DNA from: Rosa chinensis
Taxonomy: Eukaryota > Streptophyta > Magnoliopsida > Rosales > Rosaceae
Length of the DNA: 64,000 nt
NCBI RefSeq assembly: GCF_002994745.2
Contig: NC_037091.1
Coordinates: 33,358,612 to 33,422,611 of the forward strand
Reading direction: 5' to 3'
Position 1 is the first letter of the stretch. Each line of letters starts with the position of its first letter. Shown in pieces: positions 34,981-46,732 of the stretch. The translations under genes were made by a program, and so were the position numbers. The notes under the pieces were generated by a model that searched no databases, had not been told where the DNA came from, and saw nothing but the letters and a program-made list of their open reading frames with translations.

Positions 34981-35880
34981 AGTCCCCCAAGTCCCCGAGT
35001 AAGAGGTGCTTCTTGGTTGGAGAGTTTAAATATGATGCCGCCAAGTATGAGTGATGACCTCGTTGAACGCCATACCCATAGTAGTCCCCCACTCCGTAAG
35101 CAAGAAGGGACTGTTTGGGTCTTGTGAAGTTTCCATGGTAGGTTGGTGCCACGGGGGGCTCATCATCGATCTAGTACCTGCAAATAAGATAAGAGTGTAC
35201 AAAGAGCATATTGATTGCGCTAGGGCAATCTAAGTGACAATTGAGTCAAATGCATCGAGGTGCATGAATGTTTATATGAGATACATGTTACACATTGTGT
35301 GTGCACGTATTATGTAGTGTTGACATAAGGCGTACAATTCAAAAATGTATGTGGTTGTGATAGTATAACGAAGTGCATGTAATGCATAGATGTGTGATGA
35401 ACGTGATGACGCGTACATAACAATATGTATATGTTGTATGCATATGATGCACATGTGATAAGATCGGGAGTGTTGTTATTCGCCGAGTCCCCCAAGTCAC
35501 GTAGTTAGTAAAACTGGAATTCGGACTTAGATTATGTTCAATGATACCGGTGAGGCTAAGAATGAAGCTCCGGTATCGAAGTAACTACTTGTCATACTAG
35601 CGAGACTATGGCAAGACCATGATAGTCCCCCAAATATGAGTGTGTAAGAATTGCGCTCGCTCATATTGAGCGAGTGATAGGTTGTGTGAGTTATGTCCTA
35701 TGGTCTTATTAATGGGATGTAAAAGAAATTTAATTGTTGTGATCAACAATAGGTGAAAAATTTCAATATTTCCATTAATAGACCATAGCACGAAAAGTAT
35801 GAGTGTGAAGCTCAATGATAGTCCCGGTCAGGTACTACCTCCACTTGTGATAAGTGGTATGAATAAGTCCCTCAAGTGTA
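34979..35880 (-). repeat. Repeated PPT-like tracts
   Basis: Variants of AGTCCCCCAAGT (ACTTGGGGGACT on the element's sense strand) occur next to the LTR at 34980 and again near 35084, 35488, 35622 and 35868. Neighbouring words such as GTATGAGTG are shared too. The region looks like decayed duplications of the polypurine tract. Confidence 0.6.
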
Positions 35881-35989
35881 GAGAACGCTCGGGAGGTGAG
35901 ATGACTCAAAAGTAAGGGACTTGACCTTGGCTTACCCGTTGGGGGTACCTCGCATGGGGTAAGGACTATAATGCAAGGGACTGAACCTT

Positions 35990-36420
35990 GGCTTATGTAA
36001 GGGAGCTACCCTTTAGTTATCCCGTTGGGATACCTGGCTCGAGTAGAGGATTTAAGAGGGCCTGTAGGCCTTGTGTACAACGACTTTGGTACCCGTTGGG
36101 GTATTGTATAGGCATCGGCCTCCAGTACCCGTTGGAGGGCCCGGTCTCTGGTACCAGGCTGGGTAGTTAGAGGGCTTAGTGCCTCTGGTACCCGATGGGG
36201 TAGAGTGAGGGCTTTAGCATCGTGACCCGGTGGGATCACATGAGGGCTTGAGCCTCTTTAACCCAATGGGGTTGAATGAGGGCTGATAAGCCTCCTGTAC
36301 CCGGTGGCGTGGCCCCGGGTAAAGTGAGGGCTTGGGCCTCCTGTACCCAGAGGCGTGGCCCCGGGTAGAATGAGGGCAGGGCCTTCTAACCCCATTGGGG
36401 TTCCTCGCTAAGGGCGAGGA
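35990..36420 (-). repeat. Degenerate array of TACCCGTTGGGGTA-type palindromes
   Basis: About ten units of 35-60 bp each pair a palindrome-like core (TACCCGTTGGGGTA, GACCCGGTGGGATC, AACCCAATGGGGTT, TACCCGGTGGCGTGG) with GAGGGCTTNNGCCTC. Related cores recur near 42740-42950 (TACCCGGTGGCTC, TACCCGTTGGCTC). The array is inside the LARD-like element and non-coding. Confidence 0.8.
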
Positions 36421-39350
36421 TTTGAAGTGCCATATTTTACACTTACGTAGTGTCATGTTGTTGAAACAAAAAAATTCGCACATCCAATTACAACGAGGCC
36501 CGTCTATGTCAGGAAAATATGAGTGCTTTATTTAAATAAAATTAAAAGCCTCTCATGAAAACAAGGATGGACAAAGTTGATAGCTTTTAAAACTCTAAGC
36601 AAAAAGAAAAAGCACAAGAGTCATTAAGCTGGTCTATTGGATTTTTACAAGACGTCAGAGTTCTTGTTTTGTCAAGATATAAATTACAAAGCAACTACAA
36701 AATACAAGAGTTGTAGTCTTCACGGAATACAAGTTCCCCAGGTAGTTCACTCCAAGTTGAACTCTAAAACTCTATGTTTTATACAAACCAAACTCATGAT
36801 CGTGGCAATATAAAAAGCACTGCATAAAGACAAAAAAAAGGGAAGGAAAGCAAAGGGGACAGAAGAAGCCGCAGCGTGCTCCATAGGAATCAAAGGTGGA
36901 GGATCCGTCTGCATCTCTTTATGGTTTTACCACTTTCAAAGCTCCAGTGGCGGTACCTTTAGGTGCCAATACTGTTTCAGAGCTTCATTCGGCGTGCCTT
37001 AGGGTGCCGAAACTGCTTTCAAAGCTCCGGTGGCGGTGCCTTATGGTGCCAATACTGTTTCAGAACTTTGATACGGCGTGCCTTAGGGTGCCGATATTAT
37101 CCTCAAGTTTTGGCTGTTTAATACACCGAACTGTCAGAGGGCCCCTTATAATCACAGGAACTCTGTCAATTCCACTTAAACACCACATATAATTACCCCC
37201 TGCATCCTTTCAAAATACCATAGCCAAAAAGAGCCAGTCCCGATCTCCATTCCAAAACACCTATTCTCAAAATAGCCAATGGGTAAATACAAGAAGGCCT
37301 CACCCTTGAGTTTAAATCCTGGAGTTCTGATACTTGGCTACGGTATAGTCGCTGTTCTTGTCTCCGGCCACCTGTATAGCCAGGGAGAGAGGCTATCAAA
37401 ATAAATACAATTCTGCAGCAGACTTTAAATTTAATGTCTGCAAATAAGTTGAAACAGCTGATACTCTAAAGAAGAAACTCACCTTTAGAATGCTGTGACT
37501 ACTATCACCTGGTCCGACTTGAGCCTGCACAGGAAACAAACTTGTTAAAGTTAAATACAAGCTTTGAAGCATTTAATTCCAAGAACAAAGCTAAAATAGC
37601 CAAAGAGACAGTCTGAGGCTTTTAACATTGAAAGATGACAAACAAGAAAGAAAGCTGGGTAGTGGGATTGCAAGGCAGGTCACAAGTTGTCAAAACTAAT
37701 CACACTCTTTGTGGCAGCCAATTCCAAGACAAGTTTAATGGACAGGTTCTTATATTTGCAAATGATCAAGACAACCAAATGAGACAGACCAAGACTTGAT
37801 CTCAAGGGTTGACAAGTATGTGTTCGTGGGTGCAGTGTGTCAAGAGAAGAAAGAAAGATAAGAATTTGCAAACTTCAAAGCCAATTATGTGCACAAGTTT
37901 GGAAGCATTCGTCGTCCAAAAAGTTTCGAAGCGGTGTCAACAAAAAAAAAGTAATGAAAGTCGCTAGGTGGACTGACAAGAACCAACTTGAAGGTTTAAT
38001 TGGAGGCAATTTGGCTCATTGTTCATCAAAAATGTGTTGAAAGTGCACTATCATTCAGGGCATATTCCAAAGCCAAATTAAATCTATTCAAGGAGAGGGC
38101 AACAGGTCCTGAACCAACATTATTGCAAGAAATATCCAAGAGGTGCCGACATGAGAAAGTAGAGGAAGAAATATCTTGGTTTGTGATCTTACAACCAAGT
38201 ATGAATGTTTAATTAATCATGCATTCTCTCTGTGCAAAGTGTGCTGTGTGCAGTACCACCACAAAGAAGAAAAGACAAAAAAGAAGCAAAGTTAATAATA
38301 AAAAAAAAGGAGCTAGTCTTTACTTCCAAACCAGACGCACCAAAACAAAAGCAATATTGGGAGTCCAGAGGCTTTGACTACCGGACTACGACGAGATGTA
38401 AAATTTCCCCTGTAACAAAGAAAAAGGGGTTAATCGCAGGGACTTATCGGTGGGAGCAAGCATTCCCTCTTCAAAATTATGCTCACAAACGCACCTGAAG
38501 AGTCAAAGGCAGGAGTATTGCTTTCGCAACCCAAGGTGTACCTTTGCCTTGTTCGACCTCACAACACCAGAAAACAATATTCAATTCCCCGAGTCGCTGA
38601 TGGGAAGAACCAAGAAGAAAATTTCAGTTTTGTTGTACACAAATCAAACAAAGGAGTGAAATGAAGGATGCAATCCTCACCCGGTTTGTGTGCAGAAATC
38701 TCAATTGCAGGCTCTGAAATCCTCCTTGGGCAAGAATATAATTGCGACTCTATCTTCAATCCCATCTCCAAGTTGATTTCTGTCTTCAAATCCAACTCCA
38801 ATTCAACCTCGCAGTAGATCAGTATTGAGCTCGTGTTCTACCTGGTTTGGGATAAGATGGGGCGATATGCTTGGAGAGAAAAAGAATAAGAAACAACGAA
38901 AAGAAGAGGAGAATTGAAATTTACAAAATGAAATTATGGCTGGGTGTCCTTATCAAATTTGGGACTCTGGGAAGATTGGGCCTTTGAACAGTTCGATGGG
39001 TGCCTGGGCCTTCGAAAAGTCTCTCTGATGCCCAAAACAAAAGTTCGATATACTTCCCCGAATTCTTTTCAAGAAAAATTGAGACTCGGAGTTCACTCGC
39101 TACATTGGGTGTCCCCGTATTAAATTTGGGGCCGAGAAAGCTTCATGGAGCGAGGAACATGATTCGCAAGGATACAAAAGAAGCCCATTTCAAAATTTGG
39201 GCCCGTTGGAAGAGTTCGGCAAAACATGACGCTATGGGTTTCCATTTCCAAACACCCAGGCTTTGGTTTCGTTAAAGATACTTCGGAACCTAAAAAATAT
39301 CTTTTTGGTACAAAACCAAGAAAAAGCCCAAATTCCCAAATCTTCAGAAC
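36421..39350. other. LARD interior, AT-rich spacer
   Basis: Contains an imperfect repeat around GCTCCAGTGGCGGTACCTT / GCGTGCCTTAGGGTGCC (36940-37100, four half-units). Short ORFs only. Confidence 0.5.
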
Positions 39351-39359
39351 TACAATGGT

Positions 39360-39800
39360 TTGATCCCTTCACAGGGTATGTAGGTAATCTAGCGACCCAC
39401 TAGATGCAACCACAAATTCAAATCGAATCCCTGACTCCACCAGTCAAATTCACCCAAACACCAGAAAAATCAAATCATTCCCAAATTACCCAAATACAAA
39501 TTCAAGGGCTCTAAACCCTCAAAAATATCTCAAACACAAATCCAAAAAATAAATGGGTCATCTACCCATTTAAATCCCAAAGGCTGGAACTACATGTGGT
39601 TTGATCCCGCAAGGGTATGTAGGCAATCTGGAATCAAATAATCTAGATGCAACCGCGTCCTAAACACTATTCCTATTCCAAAAATCCAAGCCTTCCAATG
39701 GGTCGTTCACCTATTGGAACTCTTGAACTACGAGTGGCTTGATCCCTTCCCGGGTACGTAGGCAACCCATTCCAAAATTCGGGTGCAGCCGCAAAAACAA
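39360..39800 (-). repeat. Three dispersed copies of a CTACGTACC...GGGATCAAGCCA motif
   Basis: Near 39356, 39596 and 39730 the same order recurs: TGGTTTGATCCC, a variable spacer, GGGTA(T/C)GTAGGCAA, then ATGCAACCGC. I recognise this motif as common in non-coding spacers of plant Ty3/gypsy Tat-type elements. Confidence 0.7.
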
Positions 39801-42700
39801 ACAACCACACACTGGTTTCTTTATAAATGGAATCAAAGGGTGTTCCCTTGTAACAAGGGATTGTAATTAAGAGACACATTCTGTCTTGAATGGGTCGAAC
39901 CCGAAATAATTAAAACTCTATTCTGTTAATGAATACGAGTAAAATTACGTTGGGTGACATTTTACACTCTGTGCAATTTTTAACCTAACACATGTGTATA
40001 CATGTAGTAATTTAATTGATTTGCAATTAAAGAAAGCATGACACGTACGCATAAACAAATATGCTATCAAAAATTAACGCATTTAAAGATACGCTTAGAT
40101 TATAGTAATCACTATCGAAGCATGTAAAGCATTGCAATAGCTCAAAGTGAAAGAGCATAAGTGAGAACTTATCTAGAGCCGTGAAGAAGTGGTATAATAT
40201 TGTAAAGTATTGAAGTTGCTCATAAATAGGACTCTATATCGGCTAGCGAGTACCAATAGTTTATTTGGCCTCATTTGTACAAGAGGGTGCCCAGTTGGGA
40301 TGATTGTACCTCACTAAAAATAAATAGGTGATTAGCAGTTTGTTTATATAATTAGATTGACTAAATATATGTAGTTGAGACTTCATGTAATCATGTTGAA
40401 ACATAGCGTAATTATAACTACACGACATTAATAGACAACTAATTAAATGCTTGAAGTTTCACAAACGCGAGCATGTGTGAATTTGGTGAAAACTAATTAA
40501 TTTTGTGGTCATGAGACATGCCTATGTAATTGAACATATGATTGAATATTTGAAACACACAAATAAGTGGAATAAGCAGTAGACTAGCTTGTATGTGAGA
40601 TAAGTATATAGTAATGGAAGTGAGAGCATGAATACAGAGTTGCTAGCTGTAGGAATGCAAAAACAGACAAGCATGCCTTTTGTTCATGTGTGTCACCAAT
40701 TTAGAGAATGGCATTGACACAAATGTGATTTAAATCATGACAAGGGCGCCTTTGCAGTAGCTATGCTATTTATAAGTTTATAATAGGCTGAGTGTATGTG
40801 TGCAGATTAATAGGGGAGCATAAGTAGCATGCAATAGGCACAAATTAAGTTATTAAGTGATAGTTGAATTATTCGTTCAGAGTGGTGTGAATGGTATGCA
40901 CATTAGAATGAATATATCAATTCCCTCGCCCAAAAGTACATGTGAAAACAATTAAACTTGTATGCAACACGGTGGTTAATTTAAAATTAATGAGATATAG
41001 ACCTCTATGATAAGTCTCTGCATATTAGCAATTAAGAAAGAAATATATACACTATACTTGAAGAGTACGTGGTGAGCAATGCAGCTCCCACGTGGTGAGG
41101 ATTAAATGTAACACATACATACATGGCACCCGAGCTAGCAAATGGCTACCATTTGTAATTATGCTCAATACTCACTAGAAAGACTTGGGTTCCTGGAACC
41201 TGAATTGGCTTATTGTAATAAAAATGGCAAATCTTTATATGATTGCAAAGCATGCATATAAAAGCCTTTGGGAGGTATACATGAGACATACGTGATCACC
41301 TGGGATGCTCAGATAGCAGTAATTTAAAGTCAAATGAGTTGAGAGAGAAAAAATTTCTACGTGTAACGCAGAGGTATGCTAGTTAATTTCTAAGTGTGTA
41401 GTGTCAACAGATTAACCAGCCTAGCCCATGCAGTCAACAGAGAGACATGCTAAGATTATAATAAATATTGCATTCTGTGTCGCTGCTCTGTGCAACAAGT
41501 ACGCTGGCTTGGTAAGATAGAGCAAAATAATTGTATATGAAGGACTTAGCTTAATGGATGCCGGAGGATTCTCCTTGGTATGAATCCAGGCGAGAGGTGT
41601 GGTTAGTGACTCGGTGGCTAGTTCTTGGAAACACAGCACTGCTGCCCAAAGTAGGTGCCCGGGTGCTTGAGCAAATATATATGTAATTTTTTTTTCAATT
41701 GCTAAAATGCGTAATTCAGCCATGGCTAGACCCGACGGGTCTGAGAGTGATACCGGTGGGTTGATGAGCCATGCCAGCGGGACTCGTATAGTGATACCGA
41801 TACCGGTGGGATGAAATAGATGATGCTCCGGGATTCCTGAGTGTCAAGAAAAGGTTTTTTTTTTTTTTTTTTTTGCAAGACCGGTCAGTGGGTCCGACAT
41901 GGGTTAGGGAGACTGAGATCGATGATCACTTCATGAGTGCCGGAAGCACACTGAGCTCCCAGAAACAGAGATATCAACTATATATACGGGTGTCGGTAAC
42001 TTGAAGCTCGTGACCCATCACCGGGGATAGGTGCCGGCATGTGTCACCGGGATGGTGGTGATGATCACCGAGATCGGGATGTCGGCATGAGAAGGGTGCC
42101 GGCTGGGGTCACCGAGATGCTGCTGGTATCGGAGGAATGAAGTGCAAATGACAAGGTTGCACGCAATTGCCAGCAGGAGATGCAATTGGTACCGGCGAAA
42201 CTGTGATTTTTCTTGGGTCTGAACCGAGATGTGAAGATGATGCCGATGAGGTGAACCCGGGATCCGGAACTGGTGGTGCCGGGAGGTCAAAAAGGTTTTT
42301 CTTCAGTGCTTGGAGAGCTTGAGCTAGTAACCGGACGAGAGTAAAGCGGGGAGCTCGTTGCCGGAGAATCACCATCTCTTTTTTTTTTTTTTTATGTCCC
42401 GGAGAAGGAGACAAGGAGATCCCGGAAGGATATGTGCAAGTACCCGATCCCAAACTCGCATATAAAGACAGGTGCAGGGTGGGGATGTGCCGTAGAACCT
42501 TGTTAGAGAACCAGATGATCAACGGGAACTGAGGTCACCAAAATAAAGAAATTTCTGAGGTCGTCATCGGGACTTGAATAGGTGATGATCTGAGTTGCTG
42601 GTACGGGTGCCGGAAGCTCAGAGTTACCGCTGCAACATGGTTAATTGCTTAGATGGAGCATGGGTGCTTGGATAAGTTTTGGGTGACCAAATCAATCTGG
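39801..42700. other. LARD interior, spacer
   Basis: Very AT-rich to 41700, then GC-richer with TACCGGTGGG words. The minus-strand ORF 42109-42522 (137 codons) has no recognisable domain. No gene is supported. Confidence 0.5.
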
Positions 42701-43064
42701 GTACCCATCCTGGCCTCTAATGTGAGATAGTTTCCGGCGGCCGTTGACTCTAGTACCCGGTGGCTCCTTGGAGGCTTGGGTGAGGTTGAGGGGTATCCTG
42801 CATGTACCATGTACCCGGTGACTTGTAGTACCCGTTGGCTCATAGTACCCATTGACTCATGTACCCGCGCGGCTCCTCGGAGGCTTGGGTGAGGAGGGTG
42901 AGGGGTGTCTTGCGTATACCCGCTCACTCGTGGTACCCGTATATGACCTGTAGTATTCATACATGACTCTTGCTCAAGGTCGGAGGTGTCTTACGCGTAC
43001 ATGATTAGTGGTTCCCGTACATGACCCTTGCTCAAGGTCAGAGGCTCTTACCCAAACCTAGGGA

Positions 43065-43082
43065 CCCTCCTTCTAGCGCCAA
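43065..43082 (-). other. Primer-binding site of the LARD-like element
   Basis: The minus strand reads TTGGCGCTAGAAGGAGGG six to nine nucleotides after the 5' LTR end, matching the TTGGCGC start used by the Tat element at 56485. Confidence 0.7.
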
Positions 43083-43090
43083 TGTTTCTG

Positions 43091-43547
43091 TGTGAGAATA
43101 CGGGAACTAAGTATGGAGCATGATGGAGAGAGAGATAGTGACACAAGCATATATAGTGGTTCACCTTGCCCTTGAGGCAAGGCTACTTCCGCTTAGAAGT
43201 TCCACTATGAGTGAGGCCAAGTAACCTTTGTAGTATATAAGTGTGGGGATCATGGATCCCATCCTCATCTAAGAAGGGGAGGACTTTCCTTTATAGCTAC
43301 AGGAAGTCTCCTTCTAGTTTACATTTCTGACGTGGGACATAATACATATATTTACTTCTCTTAAAGCCTCTTGGAGAGCATGGGAGGGTGGCCTCCCGAC
43401 TAGATACCAGCCGACCTCCACCATGGCAACGTAACTCGGGTGTCGGTCTACAGGATGCATGCCATAGGCTGGGCTAGCCATGTCGTGGGTCCCACCTATA
43501 AGGTCATTGCTTATGCTTGGCGGTATGTGGTATAAGTGATATCAACA
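43091..43547 (-). mobile_element. 5' LTR of the non-autonomous retrotransposon
   Basis: 457 bp, the same length as the partner at 34524. On the sense (minus) strand it starts at 43547 and ends at 43091. Flanking bases are ACCTA on the left and GGTAC on the right, so there is no perfect 5-bp target duplication, although GTAC occurs near both ends. Confidence 0.9.
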
Positions 43548-44800
43548 GGTACATATACTTCTATATAAAGGATTCATTCTCTATAGAATGAGAAAATTCC
43601 AAGACAATTCCAGAGAATCCTAAGAGAGTCCCAAGAAGATCTAAACCTCCAATATTCACCATTTTCATGTTTTATTACACATAAAACTACTAGAAACTAA
43701 TAGTGCACAATTAGTTTCTAGTAATCTTGAGCAATCTTGTAAACATTCTTTTGAGTGTTTATGTTGGTTTTCGTGAGTGTAAAACGCAGACCAACAACAG
43801 TATTGTGCTGGGCTTCATTGTATCCTAAAGGCATATTTGATTATTCCCCTTTACACACTTGATAGTGGGGCAAATAATGTCTTAAGGAAAGAGTTGCTAC
43901 AACGTGCCTTAGAAACATAAACTCTCTCATAATCCATATCACAAATTTGTTCTAACAATCTTAAGACATTATTTTAGCCAATGAATATTTTCATTTGAGA
44001 GAGTTTATGTCCAAGTTTGAAAACCGATAGAGGCTATATATTTCAAGAGAGGAGAAAAGAAAGTATCGATCTGAACATGATGTAAGACTCTTTCGTTCAC
44101 TGTCAAGTCTCTAAAGGCTCCAGGTACAAAAATTATTATTAGTGGTTTATATTTTTTGATGTTTTGCTAATAAATATGTATGTTAATTCTGCAATGTGCT
44201 TTGATTGCTATGTCGCACATATATGCGTATAAATGAGGAAGTTGAACCCATGATATAAATCTGGTTATATTGCTTGATTTGGGTTAACACCAAAATGACC
44301 ATAGATTTCTAGGTTGAGATTATTGCCATATAAATTAATATGCATATGTTCATTTACATTTTACATTTGTTTGATGAAGCCATTGATCTCAACGTACATA
44401 TTGCATTTCTTAATGACATCATGAGAAAGAAAAGTTATTGTTGCATATTAGATAAAATGAGCTTTGATCTTCTAGGGTTGTATGGGACTTTTGATATGTT
44501 CTAACATGTGATAGTATTGATATCTAGATTATTTGATTATGTTTGATTGATTAATTATGCATATACAAAGTTGCATGAATTTTTTATCATTTGCATTTTC
44601 GCTGATCTTGTCATGAATCATATCTAATACAAATTCAAAAGTTACATGCTCATAAACAAGATCAAAAAGTCAGGCCAATTAAATTTAGCAAGCATGTTTA
44701 TATATATCCAAGGGTGGAGGCACTGAGAGGCACATTGCATCACATGACCCAGTAAACTTTTCTGACCAAATATATATTATACTGTCAACATTAAATAAAC
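43548..44800. other. Remainder of the older repeat and AT-rich spacer
   Basis: A TATA box (43561-43571) is followed by a perfect 13-bp-stem hairpin (43689-43722) and by a 14-bp inverted repeat AATAATGTCTTAAG / CTTAAGACATTATT (43873-43886, 43960-43973). If this is an LTR, it may end at TCTAACA (43957). From 44000 to 44800 nothing is recognisable. Confidence 0.35.
43689..43722. repeat. Perfect 13-bp-stem hairpin
   Basis: ACTAGAAACTAAT and ATTAGTTTCTAGT are separated by the 8-nt loop AGTGCACA. It lies about 120 bp downstream of a TATA box in the suspected LTR and could be an RNA hairpin of its R/U5 region. Confidence 0.85.
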
Positions 44801-44842
44801 ATGTACTCATAATATATCCACCTTTGCATATATATATATAGA

Positions 44843-45237
44843 TCCTATCCAGAGCGAGGCATCGCTTTGAAATTTCAGAGCGAGGTTAGGGTTTAGGGTC
44901 ACTTTTCGGTCGCATATCCACATCTCAACCGTTCAGTTTTTAAGTACTAATGTATAGATCATCGCTGCAAAATTTCAACGAAATTGATGGTCTTTAAGGT
45001 ATCTAACTCGCTTAAACCAATGGACGAACTGAATCTGTCCGACCTGAACCGTACTAGCTTTAAGGCAGTTATCAATGCCTTAACGACCATCAATTTGGCT
45101 GAAATTTTGCAGAGATGATCTATGGATTAGTACCTAGAAACTGAACGGTTGAGATGTTGATATGCGACCGAAAAGTGACCCTAAACCCTAACCTCGCTCT
45201 GAAATTTCAAAGCGATGCCTCGCTCTGGATAGGATCT
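44843..45237. mobile_element. Palindromic MITE with telomere-like motifs, copy 2
   Basis: Ends GATCCTATCCAGAGCGAGGC are inverted, and the arms are complementary for about 190 bp each. Each arm holds TTAGGGTTTAGGG (44886-44898) or its complement (45179-45191). TA-rich sequence flanks both sides, as for the other copies, which suggests insertion into or between TA repeats. Confidence 0.88.
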
Positions 45238-45252
45238 GTATATACATATATA

Positions 45253-45339
45253 TATCCTATCCAGAGCGAGGCATCGCTTTGAAATTTCAGAGCGAGGTTA
45301 GGGTTTAGGGTCACTTTTCGGTCGCATATCCACATCTAT

Positions 45340-45409
<70 letters not shown>

Positions 45410-45410
45410 C
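45253..45410. repeat. Half-copy of the MITE and (TA)n run
   Basis: Bases 45253-45337 repeat the first 85 bp or so of the MITE (CCTATCCAGAGCGAGGC...CATATCCACATCT). A run of more than 30 TA units follows to about 45407. Confidence 0.85.
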
Positions 45411-45798
45411 AAGGTTCCAAAGAGGACGTCCTTGCTATAGTTAAGTTGCGGATGGGTCAAGCACAGCCGTCCATTGCTTTAAATGAAAAGCAACGGCTCA
45501 GATCGATCTCTTCCCAAAAACAATCAGAGATCGAAGTAGAAAGCCTCAAACGCACTGTAGATTCTCCACTTCGATATAACCAAAGTCTCTGGTTCTCCAC
45601 TCTGATGAGTCTCTTCTCACCCAAAACCATTAACAGCGCCGGAGTGATTCCACCGGCGACGCCTGATATCAGTCCCCGCCGAACCTCGTCATCTCCTTAG
45701 TCCTCCTCACTGCTGGCGTTTGGGTTCGACGATGACGCGGTCAACGGAGCTCATCACCGGTGAAGACCCCGATGAAGGTCCCGAAGTCGCAACTAAAG
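45411..45798 (+). promoter_or_regulatory. Duplicated leader and first exon, left copy
   Basis: Leader-type sequence holds an 83-codon open frame (ATG at 45452, ending 45700), then ATG at 45732 opens MTRSTELITGEDPDEGPEV and runs 67 bp to a good donor (AAAG/GTAAAG). The right arm carries the same exon on the minus strand with Leu in place of one Pro. Here the next coding exon on the same strand is the DDR4-like exon at 46733. The two do not join in frame (G + TAAACTGA gives a stop), so a chimeric protein is not made by simple splicing. Confidence 0.6.
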
Positions 45799-46732
45799 GT
45801 AAAGCTTTGAGTTTTCTGAGTTTGAAGATTTGGGATTTTTCAGATTTCCGATTTTAGATTTCAAATTTCAGATTTCAGGTTTCAGATTTTGAGGGTTATG
45901 GATTTTGTGGTGTGTGTGATTTTTCTTTAGGTTACTAACAGGTTTCAATTTTTTTCTTGTATGAAGTAAAATTCGGATAGGAAATGTTCTTAGATATTTG
46001 AAGTTATTGTATAAGGGAATTTGATTCTTGTTGAGGAGTGAGGATACTGCTTGGCATTTACTAGTAAATCAATTTGGTACGTCCCTTGCAATAGAATAAA
46101 ATAGAACTCAATAGTCTGAGAAGTAGAAATTGACAATCGAAAGAGAAATAAGAACTTTTATGGTTCTGGAAGAGTTTATTTCCACTGAGGAAAACCTACA
46201 CTGGAAGAATTGGATACCATAGTTGTTTCTCCTCCTCCTCAAAACTCTCTATGCGGTCAAAACAAATTGGCCAAGTTGTATCTCATTTGATTTGTGTTAG
46301 AAAGGGAAAATTTGCATTTGGGCATCTACTCCAAAATTTGCATTTGTGGTGTGTTTGATTTGTTGAGAAATAGCTTTGTGATGAGGTGATTCTCTTTGTA
46401 TAAGATGAATGTAACTCTTAAACTGACACTGTGGTCAGTAAATAAATTCTCAAAACATGGAGCCTTAATGCCCCCAGATATGTTCAAATTGTTATAAGGA
46501 AGGACAAGAGTGAAAGCATGCTCGACTGCAAGCAATTGAGAATGTTAAAATCAAAGATGCCTATAATTTACAAATTCAATTAAGAATGCTTTCACTCCTA
46601 ACGTACCTTTGTGATGAAGTGATTCGCACTTCTTAAGTACAAAGAGAGTATTTTGACTATAATTTACAAAAGTTCATGTTTTTTGGGTCAAGACTCAAGA
46701 GTAAGATGAAAACTTTTCAATCTTTCTTCCAG

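Larger units (their letters stand above)
34981..43090 (-). mobile_element. LARD-like retrotransposon interior, no gag or pol
   Basis: This 8.1-kb interior lies between the two LTRs. At its right end, next to the 5' LTR, TTGGCGCTAGAAGGAGGG (minus strand, 43065-43082) is a primer-binding site of the TTGGCGC type, as in the Tat element at 56485. At the left end is the polypurine tract. No ORF longer than about 137 codons exists and none has a gag, protease, RT, RNase H or integrase motif, so the element depends on another for movement. Parts are repetitive (35990-36420, 39360-39800). The shared primer-binding sequence suggests, but does not prove, a Tat-lineage parent. Confidence 0.8.
44815..46340. 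repeat. Left arm of a large inverted duplication
   Basis: This arm is the near-identical reverse complement of 49544-50995. In order it contains a flank (AATATATCCACC), a MITE, an extra half-MITE (45253-45337), a (TA)n run, a leader, a 67-bp first exon and the start of an intron. Homology stops sharply at ACTCCAAAATTTG. Arm similarity over the leader and exon is very high: the leader ORF encodes identical residues apart from one near its start. Confidence 0.92.

Noticed and set aside
35990..36420. Possible CRISPR-like or satellite array
   Set aside because: Units vary in length and sequence, spacers are not unique, and the array is inside a plant retrotransposon.
42109..42522. 137-codon minus-strand ORF as a gag of the LARD-like element
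   Set aside because: No gag core or zinc knuckle; composition and lack of neighbours argue against coding.
34519..43552. 5-bp target duplication for the LARD-like element
   Set aside because: Flanks ACCTA and GGTAC do not match; the nearby GTAC words are not in register.
44886..45191. Interstitial telomere repeat
   Set aside because: Only two units per site, positioned identically in each MITE arm; part of the MITE rather than a telomere relic.
45446..45700. 84-codon ORF (MGQAQPSIALNEKQRLRS...) found identically on both arms
   Set aside because: It lies upstream of a better first exon in leader-like sequence with no recognisable domain; conservation between arms is explained by the duplication. 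It may be an upstream ORF at most.
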